A DNA stretch of 64,000 bases from Gammaproteobacteria bacterium. GTDB taxonomy: Bacteria; Pseudomonadota; Gammaproteobacteria; Steroidobacterales; GCA-2729495. Numbering within the stretch: position 1 is the stretch's first letter; every line of letters starts with the position of its first letter. The position numbers were made by a program, and so were the translations under genes. The DNA lies in NCBI GenBank assembly GCA_030583605.1, contig CP129466.1, positions 875,001-939,000 on the forward strand, given 5' to 3'. The notes beneath the pieces are model-generated. The model made no database searches and was not told where the DNA came from. It worked only from the letters and a program-made list of their open reading frames with translations. This document shows, in pieces, positions 9,747 to 20,086 of the stretch.

Positions 9747-11579
9747 ATGAATCTCACCAGCATGGATGCCCCGGTCGTTTACCACCTGCGCCCGCTGAGC
9801 ACAGGCGCACGACTGATGGAAGTCTGTTGCCGGATCTTTGCGCCGGATCCCTTGGGCCAGGTCGTGTCGCTACCGGCCTGGGCGCCGGGAAGCTACATGA
9901 TTCGCGACTTCGCGCGCCACGTTGTTGCGATTGAGGCCAGGCAGGCGGAGAGGGTGATCCCGATTCGCAAGATCGACAAGTCCAGCTGGCGTGTGGCGCC
10001 GGTGGTCGGTGAACTGTTGATACGCTGTGAAATCTATGCCGGCGATTCGTCCGTGAGGGGCGCAAGCCTCGACATGCACGGCGCTTTTCTGAACGGCGCA
10101 GGCGTGTTCTTGCGAGTGCATGGGCAGGAGGACGGCCGCCATGTCGTGCATGTGAGCCCCGGCGAGGATCCGGACAGTGCCCGCTGGCACGTCGCCACGT
10201 CACTCGACAGGTTGACCGGTGGTCCGTGGGAGTTCGGGGCTTTTGCCGCCGCGAACTATGAAGAGATCGTCGATAGCCCCGTGCTGATGGGGGATCTTTC
10301 GCGGATAGAGTTCACCGCTGGCGGGGTGCCGCATGCCGTTGTGTTTGCAGATCGGCATGAGGCGGATGCCGAGCGGCTTGCGAAGGATCTTTCGCGCCTG
10401 TGCGCATGGCAGATCGATTTTTTCGGTGGAGCGGCGCCGATGCCTCGATATCTGTTCCTGGTCCGATTGACCGGTGACGGATTCGGCGGCCTCGAACATC
10501 GTGCCTCTTCCGCGCTCGTTTGCCACCGCAGCGATCTGCCGGCGCGCGGCATGGGTTCGCCTACGGTGCAATACCGCAGGTTCCTCGGCCTTGCCAGTCA
10601 CGAGTACTTTCATCTGTGGAATGGCAAGCGAATCAGGGCTGCGGAGTTCGTGTCGCACGAACTGGACCGCGAGGTGTACACGCGGCAGCTCTGGATCGTC
10701 GAGGGCATAACGTCGTATTACGATGACCTTGCGCTCTTGCGCGCCGGTCTTGTCACGACCGGTTCGTACCTGGAGTTGCTGGGTCGGACGCTTACGTCCG
10801 TGTACAGGTCGCCGGGACGACTGCGGCAAACACTCGAGGACGCGAGCTTCGATGCCTGGATCAAGCACTATCGGCCGGACGAAAACACCCCGAACGCAAG
10901 TATCAGCTACTACGCCAAAGGCGCCATGGTGGCCCTGGCGCTCGACCTGGAGACGCGTCTGCGGACCGAAGGCCGCGTATCACTCGACGACATCATGCGT
11001 GCGCTGTGGAAGGCGTATGGAGCCGACGTCAAACACGGTATGACGGAGGGCAGCTTCGAGGAACTGGCGGCAGAAGTTTCGGGTGCCGACCTCGGTGATT
11101 TCTTCAGGAACGCGCTTCGCGGCACGCGTGATCCGCCAGTCGGGATTCTGCTCGCGCAGTTCGGGGTGCGCTTGAACTTTCGTGTGGCTCGCGGCGAGAC
11201 GGATCCCGGCGGCACTGCCGGCCGGGATGTCGATGAGCATCGTCCCTGGTTGGGGCTGCGGATCCGCAACGCGCATGGGCGGATCCGGGTCAAGCACGTC
11301 CTGGACGGTGGGCCTGCGCAGCAGGCGGGCGTTGCAGCTGAGGACGAGATCGTCGCCATTCGGGGCATCCGGTCTGATCCCGATTCCTTTGCTGCGCTCG
11401 TCGAACGGCTGACTATCGGGAGTCCGACGGCAGTGCACCTCTTCCGGCGGGATGAGTTGCTGCGGATCGAGCTGACTCCGACCGCGCCGCCGCGGGATAC
11501 TTGTTTCCTGACCCTGGACGAGCAGGCGTCGGTGGAAGCACAGTCGCGCCGCGCCCAGTGGCTCGCGACCCCGGCATAG
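9747..11579 (+). CDS. M61-family metallopeptidase (glycyl aminopeptidase-like) with PDZ domain
   Basis: A 610-residue peptidase of family M61. The zinc site is HEYFH at residues 285-289, with the third ligand Glu319 in WIVEGITSYY. An N-terminal beta-rich domain precedes it. A PDZ domain lies near residues 490-580 (PWLGLRIRNAHGRIRVKHVL and GGPAQQAGV). No signal peptide is evident, so a cytoplasmic site is likely. Known family members release N-terminal glycine or alanine. It is 40 nt behind the ctlX-like gene and probably shares its transcript. The link between the two activities is not known. Confidence 0.9.
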   Translation: MNLTSMDAPVVYHLRPLSTGARLMEVCCRIFAPDPLGQVVSLPAWAPGSYMIRDFARHVVAIEARQAERVIPIRKIDKSSWRVAPVVGELLIRCEIYAGDSSVRGASLDMHGAFLNGAGVFLRVHGQEDGRHVVHVSPGEDPDSARWHVATSLDRLTGGPWEFGAFAAANYEEIVDSPVLMGDLSRIEFTAGGVPHAVVFADRHEADAERLAKDLSRLCAWQIDFFGGAAPMPRYLFLVRLTGDGFGGLEHRASSALVCHRSDLPARGMGSPTVQYRRFLGLASHEYFHLWNGKRIRAAEFVSHELDREVYTRQLWIVEGITSYYDDLALLRAGLVTTGSYLELLGRTLTSVYRSPGRLRQTLEDASFDAWIKHYRPDENTPNASISYYAKGAMVALALDLETRLRTEGRVSLDDIMRALWKAYGADVKHGMTEGSFEELAAEVSGADLGDFFRNALRGTRDPPVGILLAQFGVRLNFRVARGETDPGGTAGRDVDEHRPWLGLRIRNAHGRIRVKHVLDGGPAQQAGVAAEDEIVAIRGIRSDPDSFAALVERLTIGSPTAVHLFRRDELLRIELTPTAPPRDTCFLTLDEQASVEAQSRRAQWLATPA

Positions 11580-11658
11580 CAACCGCGTCCCTGCGAGATC
11601 CGGTTCATCTCCCGGCGAATGCTAGAATTTGGCGCTCGGAGAATCAGTTCGCAACATC

Positions 11659-12306
11659 GTGCTGGAACTTGGACTCAAAACACTCTTGAGTTATCTGCTC
11701 GGCTCGCTGAACGGCAGTTTACTGCTCGGCAGTATCATGGGTGGGCCTGACATCCGCAGCGTGGGAAGCGGCAATGCCGGCGGCACCAACGCGCTTCGGG
11801 CGCGAGGCAAGTGGTTTGCCCTGGCCGTGATGATCATCGATGTCGGCAAGGGCTTCCTTGCCGTTTCCTGGCTTCCGGGCATGCAGTTGCCGGCGGTTGG
11901 CCTGGAACCCGTCCTGACGCCCATGGCGATTACGCTTTCCGTTGGTGCGGCAGTAATCATTGGCCACTGTTACCCGGTGTGGTTCGGTTTCTCGGGCGGC
12001 AAGGGAGCCGCGACCGCGGTCGGCGTACTCATTGCCCTGTCACCCATGTTGCTGGTGCCATGCGTGGTGACATGGGTCCTGGTGGTGGCAATCACCGGAT
12101 ATGTCGGGTTGGCGACGATGCTTGCCGCGGCGGTATTGCCGCTTTTCGTCGCAGTCACCCGCGTGCAGGAGAGTGGCGAACTACTGGTATTTCTGCTGCT
12201 GCTCGCGCTGTTCATTCTGTACACCCATCGTGCGAACATCTCTCGCATGATTCATCGTCAGGAGAATCGCGTGGTTGGCCTGATGATCAGGCGTCGGCAC
12301 CGTTGA
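11659..12306 (+). CDS. plsY: Glycerol-3-phosphate acyltransferase PlsY
   Basis: An integral membrane acyltransferase of 215 residues. It uses acyl-phosphate to acylate glycerol-3-phosphate, the first step of phospholipid synthesis. Family motifs are SGNAGGTNALR near residue 37 and GHCYPVWFGFSGGKGAA near 107. About five hydrophobic segments are visible. The GTG start at 11659 gives MLELGLKTLLSYLLGS, the usual family N-terminus. The frame extends ten codons upstream to a TTG at 11629, and a GGAG lies at 11637-11640, so the start is uncertain. birA follows after 7 nt. Confidence 0.93.
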   Translation: MLELGLKTLLSYLLGSLNGSLLLGSIMGGPDIRSVGSGNAGGTNALRARGKWFALAVMIIDVGKGFLAVSWLPGMQLPAVGLEPVLTPMAITLSVGAAVIIGHCYPVWFGFSGGKGAATAVGVLIALSPMLLVPCVVTWVLVVAITGYVGLATMLAAAVLPLFVAVTRVQESGELLVFLLLLALFILYTHRANISRMIHRQENRVVGLMIRRRHR

Positions 12307-12313
12307 AAGCGCC

Positions 12314-13306
12314 ATGAGCCTGCGTGATCGGCTGATCCGGCTTCTCGCGGACGGTCAGTTTCACTCCGGCAACGATATGGCGCGGGCTCTCGGTGTTTCG
12401 CGCAGTGCCATCTGGAAGCAGATCCATCAATTGAACACGCTGGGGCTGGCGATCGAAACCGCCAGCAGGCGGGGCTATCGGTTGTCCTCCTCGCTGGATC
12501 TGCTTGATGCGTCGACAATCACCAACGCGTTGGACCCACAGGCACGCGAGGCGTCGGACGGCGTGGAAGTCCTGTTCGTGACGAGCTCCACCAATACGAT
12601 GCTCGCGAGTCGGGAAGCTCCGGCTGCCGGACGCTGGCGCGCGGTGTTCGCCGAGTACCAGACGGACGGTCGTGGTCGTCGCGGGCGGCGCTGGATCTCG
12701 CCATTCGGCACCGGCCTGTGTTTCTCGCTGAGTTGGCTCTTTTCGCGTGCCCCACGCGATCTTCCGGCCTTGTCGCTGGCTGCGGGTCTCGCTGTGATCA
12801 GGCCACTCGAGGCAACCGGTGCGCAAGAGCTGGCGTTGAAATGGCCGAACGATATCCTGATAGCCGGCGACAAACTCGGTGGTGTGTTGGTCGATGTTGA
12901 TGGTGATGCACGCGGCCCATTGAGAGTAGTCATCGGGATTGGCATCAACCTGTCAGCACCACAAGCTCTCGTCCGTACCGTGACGGCGGAAGGCGGCTTG
13001 TCGCCGGGTGCACTGGACGGCGCACCTGGGAAGGCGCCCCTGGAAAGGAGCAGGCTGGCTGCCGAGATGATTGGGTCGCTATATCGGGCACTCGAACGAT
13101 TTCAGCGTGACGGCTTTGCTCCGCTCGCCGACGACTGGCGCCGGCGTGATTATCTGTTCGGGAAGCCTGTGGTGGTTCGCAGCGGCACCGATGAGAAATG
13201 CGGCATCGGATGCGGTATTGCGCCCGACGGCGCATTGCTGATCGAGCGGCCCGAGGGTATCGCTGCCGTTTTCAACGGCGAAGTCACCGTCAGGGTCCGG
13301 GAATGA
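12314..13306 (+). CDS. birA: Bifunctional biotin-protein ligase / biotin operon repressor
   Basis: A 330-residue BirA. Residues 1-65 form a winged helix-turn-helix (GNDMARALGVSRSAIWKQI). The catalytic domain has GRGRRGRRW for biotinyl-adenylate binding, followed by PFGTGLCFSLSW, KWPNDI and GIGINLS. It attaches biotin to acetyl-CoA carboxylase. With its DNA-binding domain it probably represses biotin genes, none of which are in this window. It sits between plsY (7 nt) and coaX, whose start codon overlaps the birA stop in an ATGA junction. That indicates translational coupling. Confidence 0.96.
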   Translation: MSLRDRLIRLLADGQFHSGNDMARALGVSRSAIWKQIHQLNTLGLAIETASRRGYRLSSSLDLLDASTITNALDPQAREASDGVEVLFVTSSTNTMLASREAPAAGRWRAVFAEYQTDGRGRRGRRWISPFGTGLCFSLSWLFSRAPRDLPALSLAAGLAVIRPLEATGAQELALKWPNDILIAGDKLGGVLVDVDGDARGPLRVVIGIGINLSAPQALVRTVTAEGGLSPGALDGAPGKAPLERSRLAAEMIGSLYRALERFQRDGFAPLADDWRRRDYLFGKPVVVRSGTDEKCGIGCGIAPDGALLIERPEGIAAVFNGEVTVRVRE

Positions 13307-14067
13307 AGCTGCTCCTGGACGTCGGCAACACCCGCATAAAATGGGCATGGCTCGACGGCGGCGTGCTGCGCGATGCCGGTGCCACGCCTCACCATGGCAC
13401 AGGGGCAGCATCGCTGGTGGTGGCACTTCGTGCCTCAGGTCATGCTGCGGAGCGCGTTATTGTCGCGAGCGTCGCTCAGGCGGCAGTCAACGAATCGCTC
13501 ATCGAGGCGCTCGGTCGCGAGTTCGCCGTACCGGTGCGGCTGGCGGTGACTGAGGCGGCTGCCGCAGGCGTTCGCAATGGCTATGAAGATCCGGCCCAGC
13601 TCGGGGTCGACCGCTGGCTCGCCATGGTGGCGGCCTTTTCGCGCTACCGGTCGGCCGTCTGCGTCGTCGATGCCGGCACGGCCCTGACCATCGATATCGT
13701 TGCCGCGGATGGCGCTCACCAGGGGGGGGTCATCATCCCGGGCATTGCGCTCATGCGCGATGCGCTGATCGACAGGACCGGAAACACCGCCTGGACGGCG
13801 AATCCGTCCAATCCCGGCATGTCGGCGGGCGATCTGCTGGGCCGCAACACGGCCAGTTGCATCAGCCGTGGCACGAGGCTCGCGGCCATCGGCATCGTAG
13901 AGGCGTGCCAGCGGGCAATGTGCGGTGCTGCCGGTGCGGGCGGGACCCTGGTCATGACCGGGGGCGACGGCGAGGCATTGTGCGCTGTGTTGGCGGTCCC
14001 GGCGATGCTACGACCGCTGCTGGTGCTCGAAGGCCTGGCTGTGCGGTATGGTGACGCCGAAACCTGA
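13303..14067 (+). CDS. coaX: Type III pantothenate kinase
   Basis: A 254-residue CoaX that phosphorylates pantothenate in the first step of coenzyme A synthesis. It belongs to the ASKHA superfamily. LLLDVGNTRIKWAW is the N-terminal phosphate loop. LGVDRWLAM and VVDAGTALTIDIV carry catalytic aspartates, and GGVIIPG follows. The start ATG at 13303 overlaps the birA stop by 4 nt, and the birA-coaX pair is common in gammaproteobacteria. The same frame is open upstream inside birA but lacks homology. No CoaA or CoaBC is seen nearby. Confidence 0.95.
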   Translation: MKLLLDVGNTRIKWAWLDGGVLRDAGATPHHGTGAASLVVALRASGHAAERVIVASVAQAAVNESLIEALGREFAVPVRLAVTEAAAAGVRNGYEDPAQLGVDRWLAMVAAFSRYRSAVCVVDAGTALTIDIVAADGAHQGGVIIPGIALMRDALIDRTGNTAWTANPSNPGMSAGDLLGRNTASCISRGTRLAAIGIVEACQRAMCGAAGAGGTLVMTGGDGEALCAVLAVPAMLRPLLVLEGLAVRYGDAET

Positions 14068-14112
14068 CCGGCGTCGCCTGCCGCTGTGGCAGTGTCGGAT
14101 CGGCGAAATTTC

Positions 14113-14808
14113 ATGCGAAATTTTTTCCTGGCGCTTCTCCTGGCCAATCTCCTGTATGCCGGCTGGCGCTACTGGATCGTGCCTCCGGATGTGCCTGCCG
14201 ACGAGCTGCGGAATGTTGCCGCGGAGGCAAAAATCACGGCCCTGGCCCGACCGGCGACGGACATGCCGCGAGGAACGGCGCCAACGCGATTGGAGGAACC
14301 CCAGGCGGCTGGCCCCCCGGATGGCGATTGCGTTCGCATTGGACCCATTGCCGAGGGTCTGGCGGTAGACCGGCTGCGGACACGGTTGGCGACAGCCGGC
14401 TTCGAGGCATCAGCATTCGCCGAGGATGGCCAGATCTGGGTTGGCCACTGGGTCCAGATCGATAGCGTGGCTAGTCGCCAGGCCGCCGACGCGATGGTGG
14501 CGCGCCTCGCCGCCGGGGGGGTTCCCGATGCCTATGTGTTCCAGACTGCGCCGCCGTTTTCCATTTCGCTGGGGGTTTTCCGCGATCGAGCGCGTGCCGA
14601 GGCGGTGGCGGGCGCCGCAGCGAAGCTCGGTTACCGGCCCCAGATCACCGATCGTTATCGTCCCGGAACGCAGTACTGGGTCACCGTGCTGCGTCCCGGT
14701 GAGCGTGTGCTGCCGGACGGGATACTGGATCAGGAGGGGGGCCAGCGCCTGCCGACCCGCCGGATTGCATGCCCAGCGGAGGCCGGTAGTCCCAATCTGT
14801 CGGATTAA
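14113..14808 (+). CDS. SPOR-domain membrane protein
   Basis: A 231-residue protein with one N-terminal hydrophobic segment (FFLALLLANLLYAGWRYWIV), so it is probably a single-span inner-membrane protein with a periplasmic body. The C-terminal half contains ISLGVFRDRARAEAVAGAA and YWVTVL, typical of SPOR domains that bind denuded septal peptidoglycan. The middle is proline-rich and probably flexible. ATG 14113 places the membrane segment at the start; a GTG at 14086 adds nine residues. Small SPOR proteins follow coaX in other gammaproteobacteria. Confidence 0.82.
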   Translation: MRNFFLALLLANLLYAGWRYWIVPPDVPADELRNVAAEAKITALARPATDMPRGTAPTRLEEPQAAGPPDGDCVRIGPIAEGLAVDRLRTRLATAGFEASAFAEDGQIWVGHWVQIDSVASRQAADAMVARLAAGGVPDAYVFQTAPPFSISLGVFRDRARAEAVAGAAAKLGYRPQITDRYRPGTQYWVTVLRPGERVLPDGILDQEGGQRLPTRRIACPAEAGSPNLSD

Positions 14809-14848
14809 TCTAGAATTCCCTTGGTTCCCGGTAACGACATACCAGCCG

Positions 14849-14924
14849 GCCGGAATAGCTCAACTGGCAGAGCAACCGCCTTGTAAGCGGTAGGTTGTGG
14901 GTTCAAGTCCCGCTTCCGGCACCA
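14849..14924 (+). tRNA. thrU: tRNA-Thr (anticodon TGT)
   Basis: A 76-nt cloverleaf with acceptor GCCGGAA/TTCCGGC, anticodon loop CTTGTAA (anticodon TGT) closed by ACCGC/GCGGT, T loop GGTTCAAGTCC and an encoded CCA end. First gene of the Thr-Tyr-Gly-Thr-tuf array known from gammaproteobacteria. Confidence 0.96.
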
Positions 14925-15017
14925 GATCCCGATGGCTCCCCGCGAAAACCGGGCCGCAGCTACCGTCGTTGTTGACACCCGGGCGCGCCAATCGGAAAAT
15001 GGCCCGCTTTCGTCCGC

Positions 15018-15100
15018 GGAGGGGTACCCAAGCGGCCAACGGGGGCAGACTGTAAATCTGCTGGTTTATACCTTCGTAGGTTCGAATCCTACCCCCTCCA
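15018..15100 (+). tRNA. tyrU: tRNA-Tyr (anticodon GTA)
   Basis: A class II tRNA with a long variable arm. Acceptor GGAGGGG pairs with CCCCTCC. Anticodon loop CTGTAAA (anticodon GTA) is closed by GCAGA/TCTGC. The discriminator A at 15100 is followed by GCA, so the CCA end is not encoded here, unlike the other four tRNAs. Confidence 0.95.
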
Positions 15101-15385
15101 GCAATATTGGCTGGTTGGCGGGTGGTTACGGCGAACCCCCCAGGAACAGACCGCGAACGGATTTTTCACGACCGCCCGGGCTTCCTCACCTTGCTGGAGG
15201 TGTGGCGCGCGGGCTTTTTCGCGCAGGTAATTTGAGGACGTTACGAGCACCAGGGTTGCAGTGCGCTGCGGAGCCAACGCAGCAGCAGGTTGCGCATCGC
15301 AACGGAAAGCGACGGCGCGCAACGGCTCAAATGCTGCTGCCGGGCGCTGATGGATCCGTCAGGATCGCTGTGAGTAATCGAGCTG
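15101..15385 (+). other. Long structured spacer inside the tRNA cluster
   Basis: These 285 nt separate tRNA-Tyr from tRNA-Gly, where such arrays usually have short spacers. No gene is supported. GCCCG (15174-15178) can pair with CGGGC (15210-15214), which is followed by TTTTT. GCTGCG (15265-15270) pairs with CGCAGC (15278-15283). The first could be a weak terminator; nothing else is recognised. Confidence 0.5.
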
Positions 15386-15459
<74 letters not shown>

Positions 15460-15534
15460 GACGTGAGCCCGTCTGCAGGCGACGTGTGTGAGTCGAGCGA
15501 TAGGTACATGTAGGAGGCCGTCCCCCTATCTTTG

Positions 15535-15610
<76 letters not shown>

Positions 15611-15719
15611 GATGACTTCTGGATCCGCCAAGTGGGCTGGATTCGGGTGAACCACAACAAATGAGCCCTGTGCCGCATGCCGGACACTAGGTTGCTGAAA
15701 ATGATGCCTGGAGAAGCCG

Positions 15720-16910
<1,191 letters not shown>

Positions 16911-16998
16911 GTTTTTTCAGACAACAGTTTTTGGTCAGGTAGCGCTTTGTGTGAGCCGCGATTGCGGTTGCGGCATGAATGAAGGTCACCTGCGGCAC

Positions 16999-17074
16999 AG
17001 GCCAGTAGCTCAATTGGCAGAGCGTCGGTCTCCAAAACCGAAGGTTGGGGGTTCGAGACCCTCCTGGCCTGCCA
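16999..17074 (+). tRNA. trpT: tRNA-Trp (anticodon CCA)
   Basis: A 76-nt cloverleaf with acceptor AGGCCAG/CTGGCCT, anticodon loop CTCCAAA (anticodon CCA) closed by TCGGT/ACCGA, discriminator G and an encoded CCA end. It lies between tuf and secE. No intrinsic terminator is visible between tuf and this gene, so joint transcription is likely. Confidence 0.96.
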
Positions 17075-17103
17075 ACGCAGCAAACTGAACGGTAACAGGC
17101 GGG

Positions 17104-17481
17104 ATGAACACTAAGGCAGAGCCGGGTCCCGGCACGCTGGACACAGTCAAGCTTTTTGTCGCTGCCTTGCTGATGCTTGGTGGGATCGTCGCGTATTACC
17201 TGTTCGCCGATGTTTCGGTCGTCGTCCGGGTATTGGCGATGTTCGGCGGGCTGGCGGCTGGCGTGGCGATCGCCTTTCAGAGTACGCAGGGCCGGCAGCT
17301 CTGGCAGTTCATTCAGGGATCACGCGTTGAACTGCGCAAGGTCGTATGGCCCACGCAGCAGGAGACGATGCAGACGACCATGATGGTCGTCGTTTTTGCG
17401 GTGCTGCTGGCGTTTTTCTTCTTTCTGGTGGATCTGCTCCTGCTCAAGCTGACGCAGTTCCTCACCGGGCAGGGAGGGTAG
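17104..17481 (+). CDS. secE: Preprotein translocase subunit SecE
   Basis: A 125-residue SecE of the three-span gammaproteobacterial type, with hydrophobic segments near 14-34, 39-58 and 92-116. The conserved cytoplasmic hinge RKVVWP is at 78-83, before the last span that clamps SecY. It stabilises the SecYEG channel for protein export. nusG follows after 3 nt, the standard secE-nusG operon. Confidence 0.96.
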   Translation: MNTKAEPGPGTLDTVKLFVAALLMLGGIVAYYLFADVSVVVRVLAMFGGLAAGVAIAFQSTQGRQLWQFIQGSRVELRKVVWPTQQETMQTTMMVVVFAVLLAFFFFLVDLLLLKLTQFLTGQGG

Positions 17482-17484
17482 GGT

Positions 17485-18018
17485 ATGGCCCTCAAGTGGT
17501 ACGTCGTGCATGCCTATTCCAACTTCGAGAACAAGGTCAAGTCCTCTCTCGAGGAACGAATCAAGCTCAAAGGCCTGCAGGACAAATTCGGCAAGATCAT
17601 GGTCCCGACGGAAGAAGTCGTTGAGATGCGGGAAGGCCACAAGCGTCGGAGCGAGCGCAAGTTCTTCCCCGGCTATGTTCTGGTGCAAATGGAGTTGGAC
17701 GACGAAACCTGGCATCTGGTCAAGGAAGTCCCGAAAGTCCTCGGATTCATCGGGGGGTCGAGCGACAGGCCCGCTCCGATCACGGACCAGGAAGCCGACT
17801 TCATCCTGCACCGGGTGGAGGAAGGCGTCGACAAGCCGCGCCCGAAGGTGCTGTTCGAGCCCGGCGAGGTCGTGCGCGTGACCGATGGGCCGTTCAACGA
17901 TTTCAGCGGCGTGGTCGAAAACGTGAATTACGAGAAGAACAAGCTTCGGGTTGCAGTGCAGATCCTCGGGCGGTCTACGCCGGTCGAGCTGGATTTCAGT
18001 CAGGTTGAGAAGAGTTGA
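17485..18018 (+). CDS. nusG: Transcription termination/antitermination factor NusG
   Basis: A 177-residue NusG. The NGN domain ([15 protein letters not shown] to about residue 115) binds the RNA polymerase clamp. The C-terminal KOW domain ([18 protein letters not shown]) contacts Rho or S10. It suppresses pausing, supports Rho termination and couples transcription to translation. It lies 3 nt after secE and 50 nt before rplK. Length and motifs match E. coli NusG, with no insertion. Confidence 0.97.
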   Translation: MALKWYVVHAYSNFENKVKSSLEERIKLKGLQDKFGKIMVPTEEVVEMREGHKRRSERKFFPGYVLVQMELDDETWHLVKEVPKVLGFIGGSSDRPAPITDQEADFILHRVEEGVDKPRPKVLFEPGEVVRVTDGPFNDFSGVVENVNYEKNKLRVAVQILGRSTPVELDFSQVEKS

Positions 18019-18068
18019 TGGCGCGTGGCCGATCGCGTTGACGCGGCAGGCTCGCACAGGGAACCGAC

Positions 18069-18500
18069 ATGGCGAAGAAAGTAGACAAGTACATCAAGCT
18101 GCAGGTTGCAGCCGGACAGGCGAATCCCAGTCCGCCGGTTGGCCCGGCGCTCGGTCAGGCGGGCGTCAATATCATGGAGTTCTGCAAGTCGTTCAACGCG
18201 CAGACCCAGGGCATGGAAGCGGGCACCCCGCTGCCAGTGGTAATCACTGTCTACAGTGACCGCAGTTTTACCTTTGTCACCAAGACCCCTCCCGCGAGCG
18301 TATTGCTGCGCAAGGCTGCGCGTGTCGAGAAAGGCAGTGGTGTGCCGAACAAGAACAAGGTCGGCAAGGTTACCCGGCAACAGGTCGAGGAAATAGCCAA
18401 GACCAAGATGCCGGACTTGACGGCAGCGGATCTAGATGCGGCGGTGCGCACCATCGCGGGCAGCGCACGCAGCATGGGTCTGGACGTGGAGGGCCTGTGA
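18069..18500 (+). CDS. rplK: 50S ribosomal protein L11
   Basis: A 143-residue L11 at the GTPase-associated centre of the large subunit. The N-terminal domain has [19 protein letters not shown], the thiostrepton-site proline-rich segment. The C-terminal RNA-binding domain ends [11 protein letters not shown]. In E. coli rplKA is autoregulated by L1 binding before rplK; the 50-nt gap here could hold such a site, but I could not identify one. rplA starts 1 nt after the stop. Confidence 0.97.
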   Translation: MAKKVDKYIKLQVAAGQANPSPPVGPALGQAGVNIMEFCKSFNAQTQGMEAGTPLPVVITVYSDRSFTFVTKTPPASVLLRKAARVEKGSGVPNKNKVGKVTRQQVEEIAKTKMPDLTAADLDAAVRTIAGSARSMGLDVEGL

Positions 18501-18501
18501 A

Positions 18502-19203
18502 ATGACGTCGGTCACGAAACGAATGAAGCGTCACGGCGATCGCGTAAAGCGGACGGAACTGCATTCGCTTGACGAAGCGCTCTCGATCGTCAAGGAGATG
18601 GCGGGTTCGAAATTCCGCGAGTCAGTGGACGTGGCAATCAATCTGGGCATCGATGCATCCAAGTCGGATCAGGCGGTGCGTGGATCCACGGTGCTGCCGC
18701 ACGGGACAGGCAAGAAGATTCGGGTGGCCGTATTTGCCCAGGGAGACAATGCGGCCAAGGCACAGGCTGCAGGTGCCGATGTCGTCGGTTTCGAGGATCT
18801 GGCCGAGCGCATGAAGGGCGGAGAACTCGATTTCGACACCGTCATTGCCACGCCGGATGCGATGCGCGTCGTCGGCCAGCTCGGGCGGGTTCTCGGTCCG
18901 CGGGGCCTGATGCCGAATCCCAAGGTGGGAACGGTGGCGACCGATGTCGAAAGCGCGGTACGCAATGCGAAATCGGGCCAGGTTCGATACCGGACCGACA
19001 AGGCCGGCATCGTGCATTGCCCGATCGGCAAAGCGGATTTCGAGATTCAGGCCCTGAAAGAGAACCTGCTGGCGTTGCTGAACGACATCCGGAAAGCACG
19101 ACCTGCGCAGGCCAAGGGCCAGTATCTGAAACGTGTGACCGTATCGTCCACGATGGGACCTGGCGTTGGTGTCGACCAGGCCAGTATCGAGGTGGTGCAG
19201 TAA
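18502..19203 (+). CDS. rplA: 50S ribosomal protein L1
   Basis: A 233-residue L1, the mobile L1 stalk protein that assists release of deacylated tRNA and represses its own mRNA in relatives. Conserved segments are [27 protein letters not shown] and [13 protein letters not shown] 18502 begins [11 protein letters not shown], as in the family; the frame is open 22 codons further into rplK. It is followed by a 299-nt leader before rplJ. Confidence 0.97.
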   Translation: MTSVTKRMKRHGDRVKRTELHSLDEALSIVKEMAGSKFRESVDVAINLGIDASKSDQAVRGSTVLPHGTGKKIRVAVFAQGDNAAKAQAAGADVVGFEDLAERMKGGELDFDTVIATPDAMRVVGQLGRVLGPRGLMPNPKVGTVATDVESAVRNAKSGQVRYRTDKAGIVHCPIGKADFEIQALKENLLALLNDIRKARPAQAKGQYLKRVTVSSTMGPGVGVDQASIEVVQ

Positions 19204-19502
19204 AGGAACACCACCCGTTTCCCGGGTGGAGCAGGATTTGCCGCTGGTCGGGAGCAGCGCCCGGCGGCGGGTAAGGTATGCGGCCACGCTGCTGTGGCCG
19301 TCGTCGAAGACCGCCGGCGTCGCAATTCCGTCAAAGCGGGTTGCGGCTTAATGGGCCAGGGGCCCGCCAGCGCAGACGGTGTATGCCGAGTCAGATCTTT
19401 CTGGCGAGGTCGCCGTCGGTAATTCCATCTCTGCAGGAGATGGCGCGACCATCGGCCCGATGATGGCCGACCGGACGCGACGGATGACTGTCAGGAGGAA
19501 CT
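19204..19502 (+). promoter_or_regulatory. Structured rplJL leader, candidate L10(L12)4 autoregulatory region
   Basis: This 299-nt gap has no supported gene. Hairpins are CCACCCG/CGGGTGG (19211-19217 with 19223-19229), GGCCAC/GTGGCC (19282-19287 with 19294-19299) enclosed by CCGGCGG/CCGCCGG (19261-19267 with 19311-19317), and CCATCTC/GAGATGG (19425-19431 with 19437-19443). A strong AGGAGG lies just before the rplJ start. In E. coli this gap holds the L10-L12 binding site. The assignment is by position and structure, not by a matched consensus. Confidence 0.55.
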
Positions 19503-20030
19503 ATGGGCTTGGGACTGGATGACAAGAAGGCGCTGGTGGCGGAGGTCAACGCAGTGGCCGCGACGGCGCAGTCGGCGGTGGCCGCGCATTACCGTGGCTT
19601 GAGCGTCTCGCAGATGACTTCCCTTCGTGCCAAGGCGCGCAAGGAAGGCGTCTACATGCGGGTCGTGAAAAACACGCTCGCGCGTAAGGCGGTGGAAGGC
19701 ACGGACTTCGCGTGCCTGCGGGACTCGCTCAAGGGGCCGACTATTCTTGCTTTCTCGCGTGAGGAGCCGGGTGCGGCAGCGCGGGTTGTCAAGGAGTTTG
19801 CCAAGGACAACGAGACTCTCGTGGCGGTGGCCCTGGCCATCGGCGGCCAGCTGTACCCGGCGAGTGAGCTGAGCCGTGTAGCCAGCCTGCCGACGTTACA
19901 GGAGGCCCGATCGAAGCTGCTGGGACTGTTCCAGGCTCCGATGTCGCAGTTCGTCCGCACCCTTGCAGAGCCACCGGCCAAGTTCGCGCGCGTTCTGGCC
20001 GCCTTCCGCGACAAGCAGGGCGGCGCCTGA
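19503..20030 (+). CDS. rplJ: 50S ribosomal protein L10
   Basis: A 175-residue L10, base of the ribosomal stalk. The N-terminal RNA-binding domain includes HYRGLSVSQMTSLRAKAR and VKNTLARKAVEGT. The C-terminal helix (residues about 135-165) carries binding sites for L7/L12 dimers. The start is supported by a strong AGGAGGAACT Shine-Dalgarno directly upstream. Together with L12 it probably represses its own translation. rplL follows after 56 nt. Confidence 0.97.
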   Translation: MGLGLDDKKALVAEVNAVAATAQSAVAAHYRGLSVSQMTSLRAKARKEGVYMRVVKNTLARKAVEGTDFACLRDSLKGPTILAFSREEPGAAARVVKEFAKDNETLVAVALAIGGQLYPASELSRVASLPTLQEARSKLLGLFQAPMSQFVRTLAEPPAKFARVLAAFRDKQGGA

Positions 20031-20086
20031 GCGCCCGATCCATAAACATCTGACTTTTTGCCTACATTTAGCCAGGAGAAAACCAC

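Noticed and set aside
11623-11628. TAGAAT as a -10 box before plsY; similar hexamers at 14811 and 58907
   Set aside because: No acceptable -35 lies 16-18 nt upstream in any of the three places.
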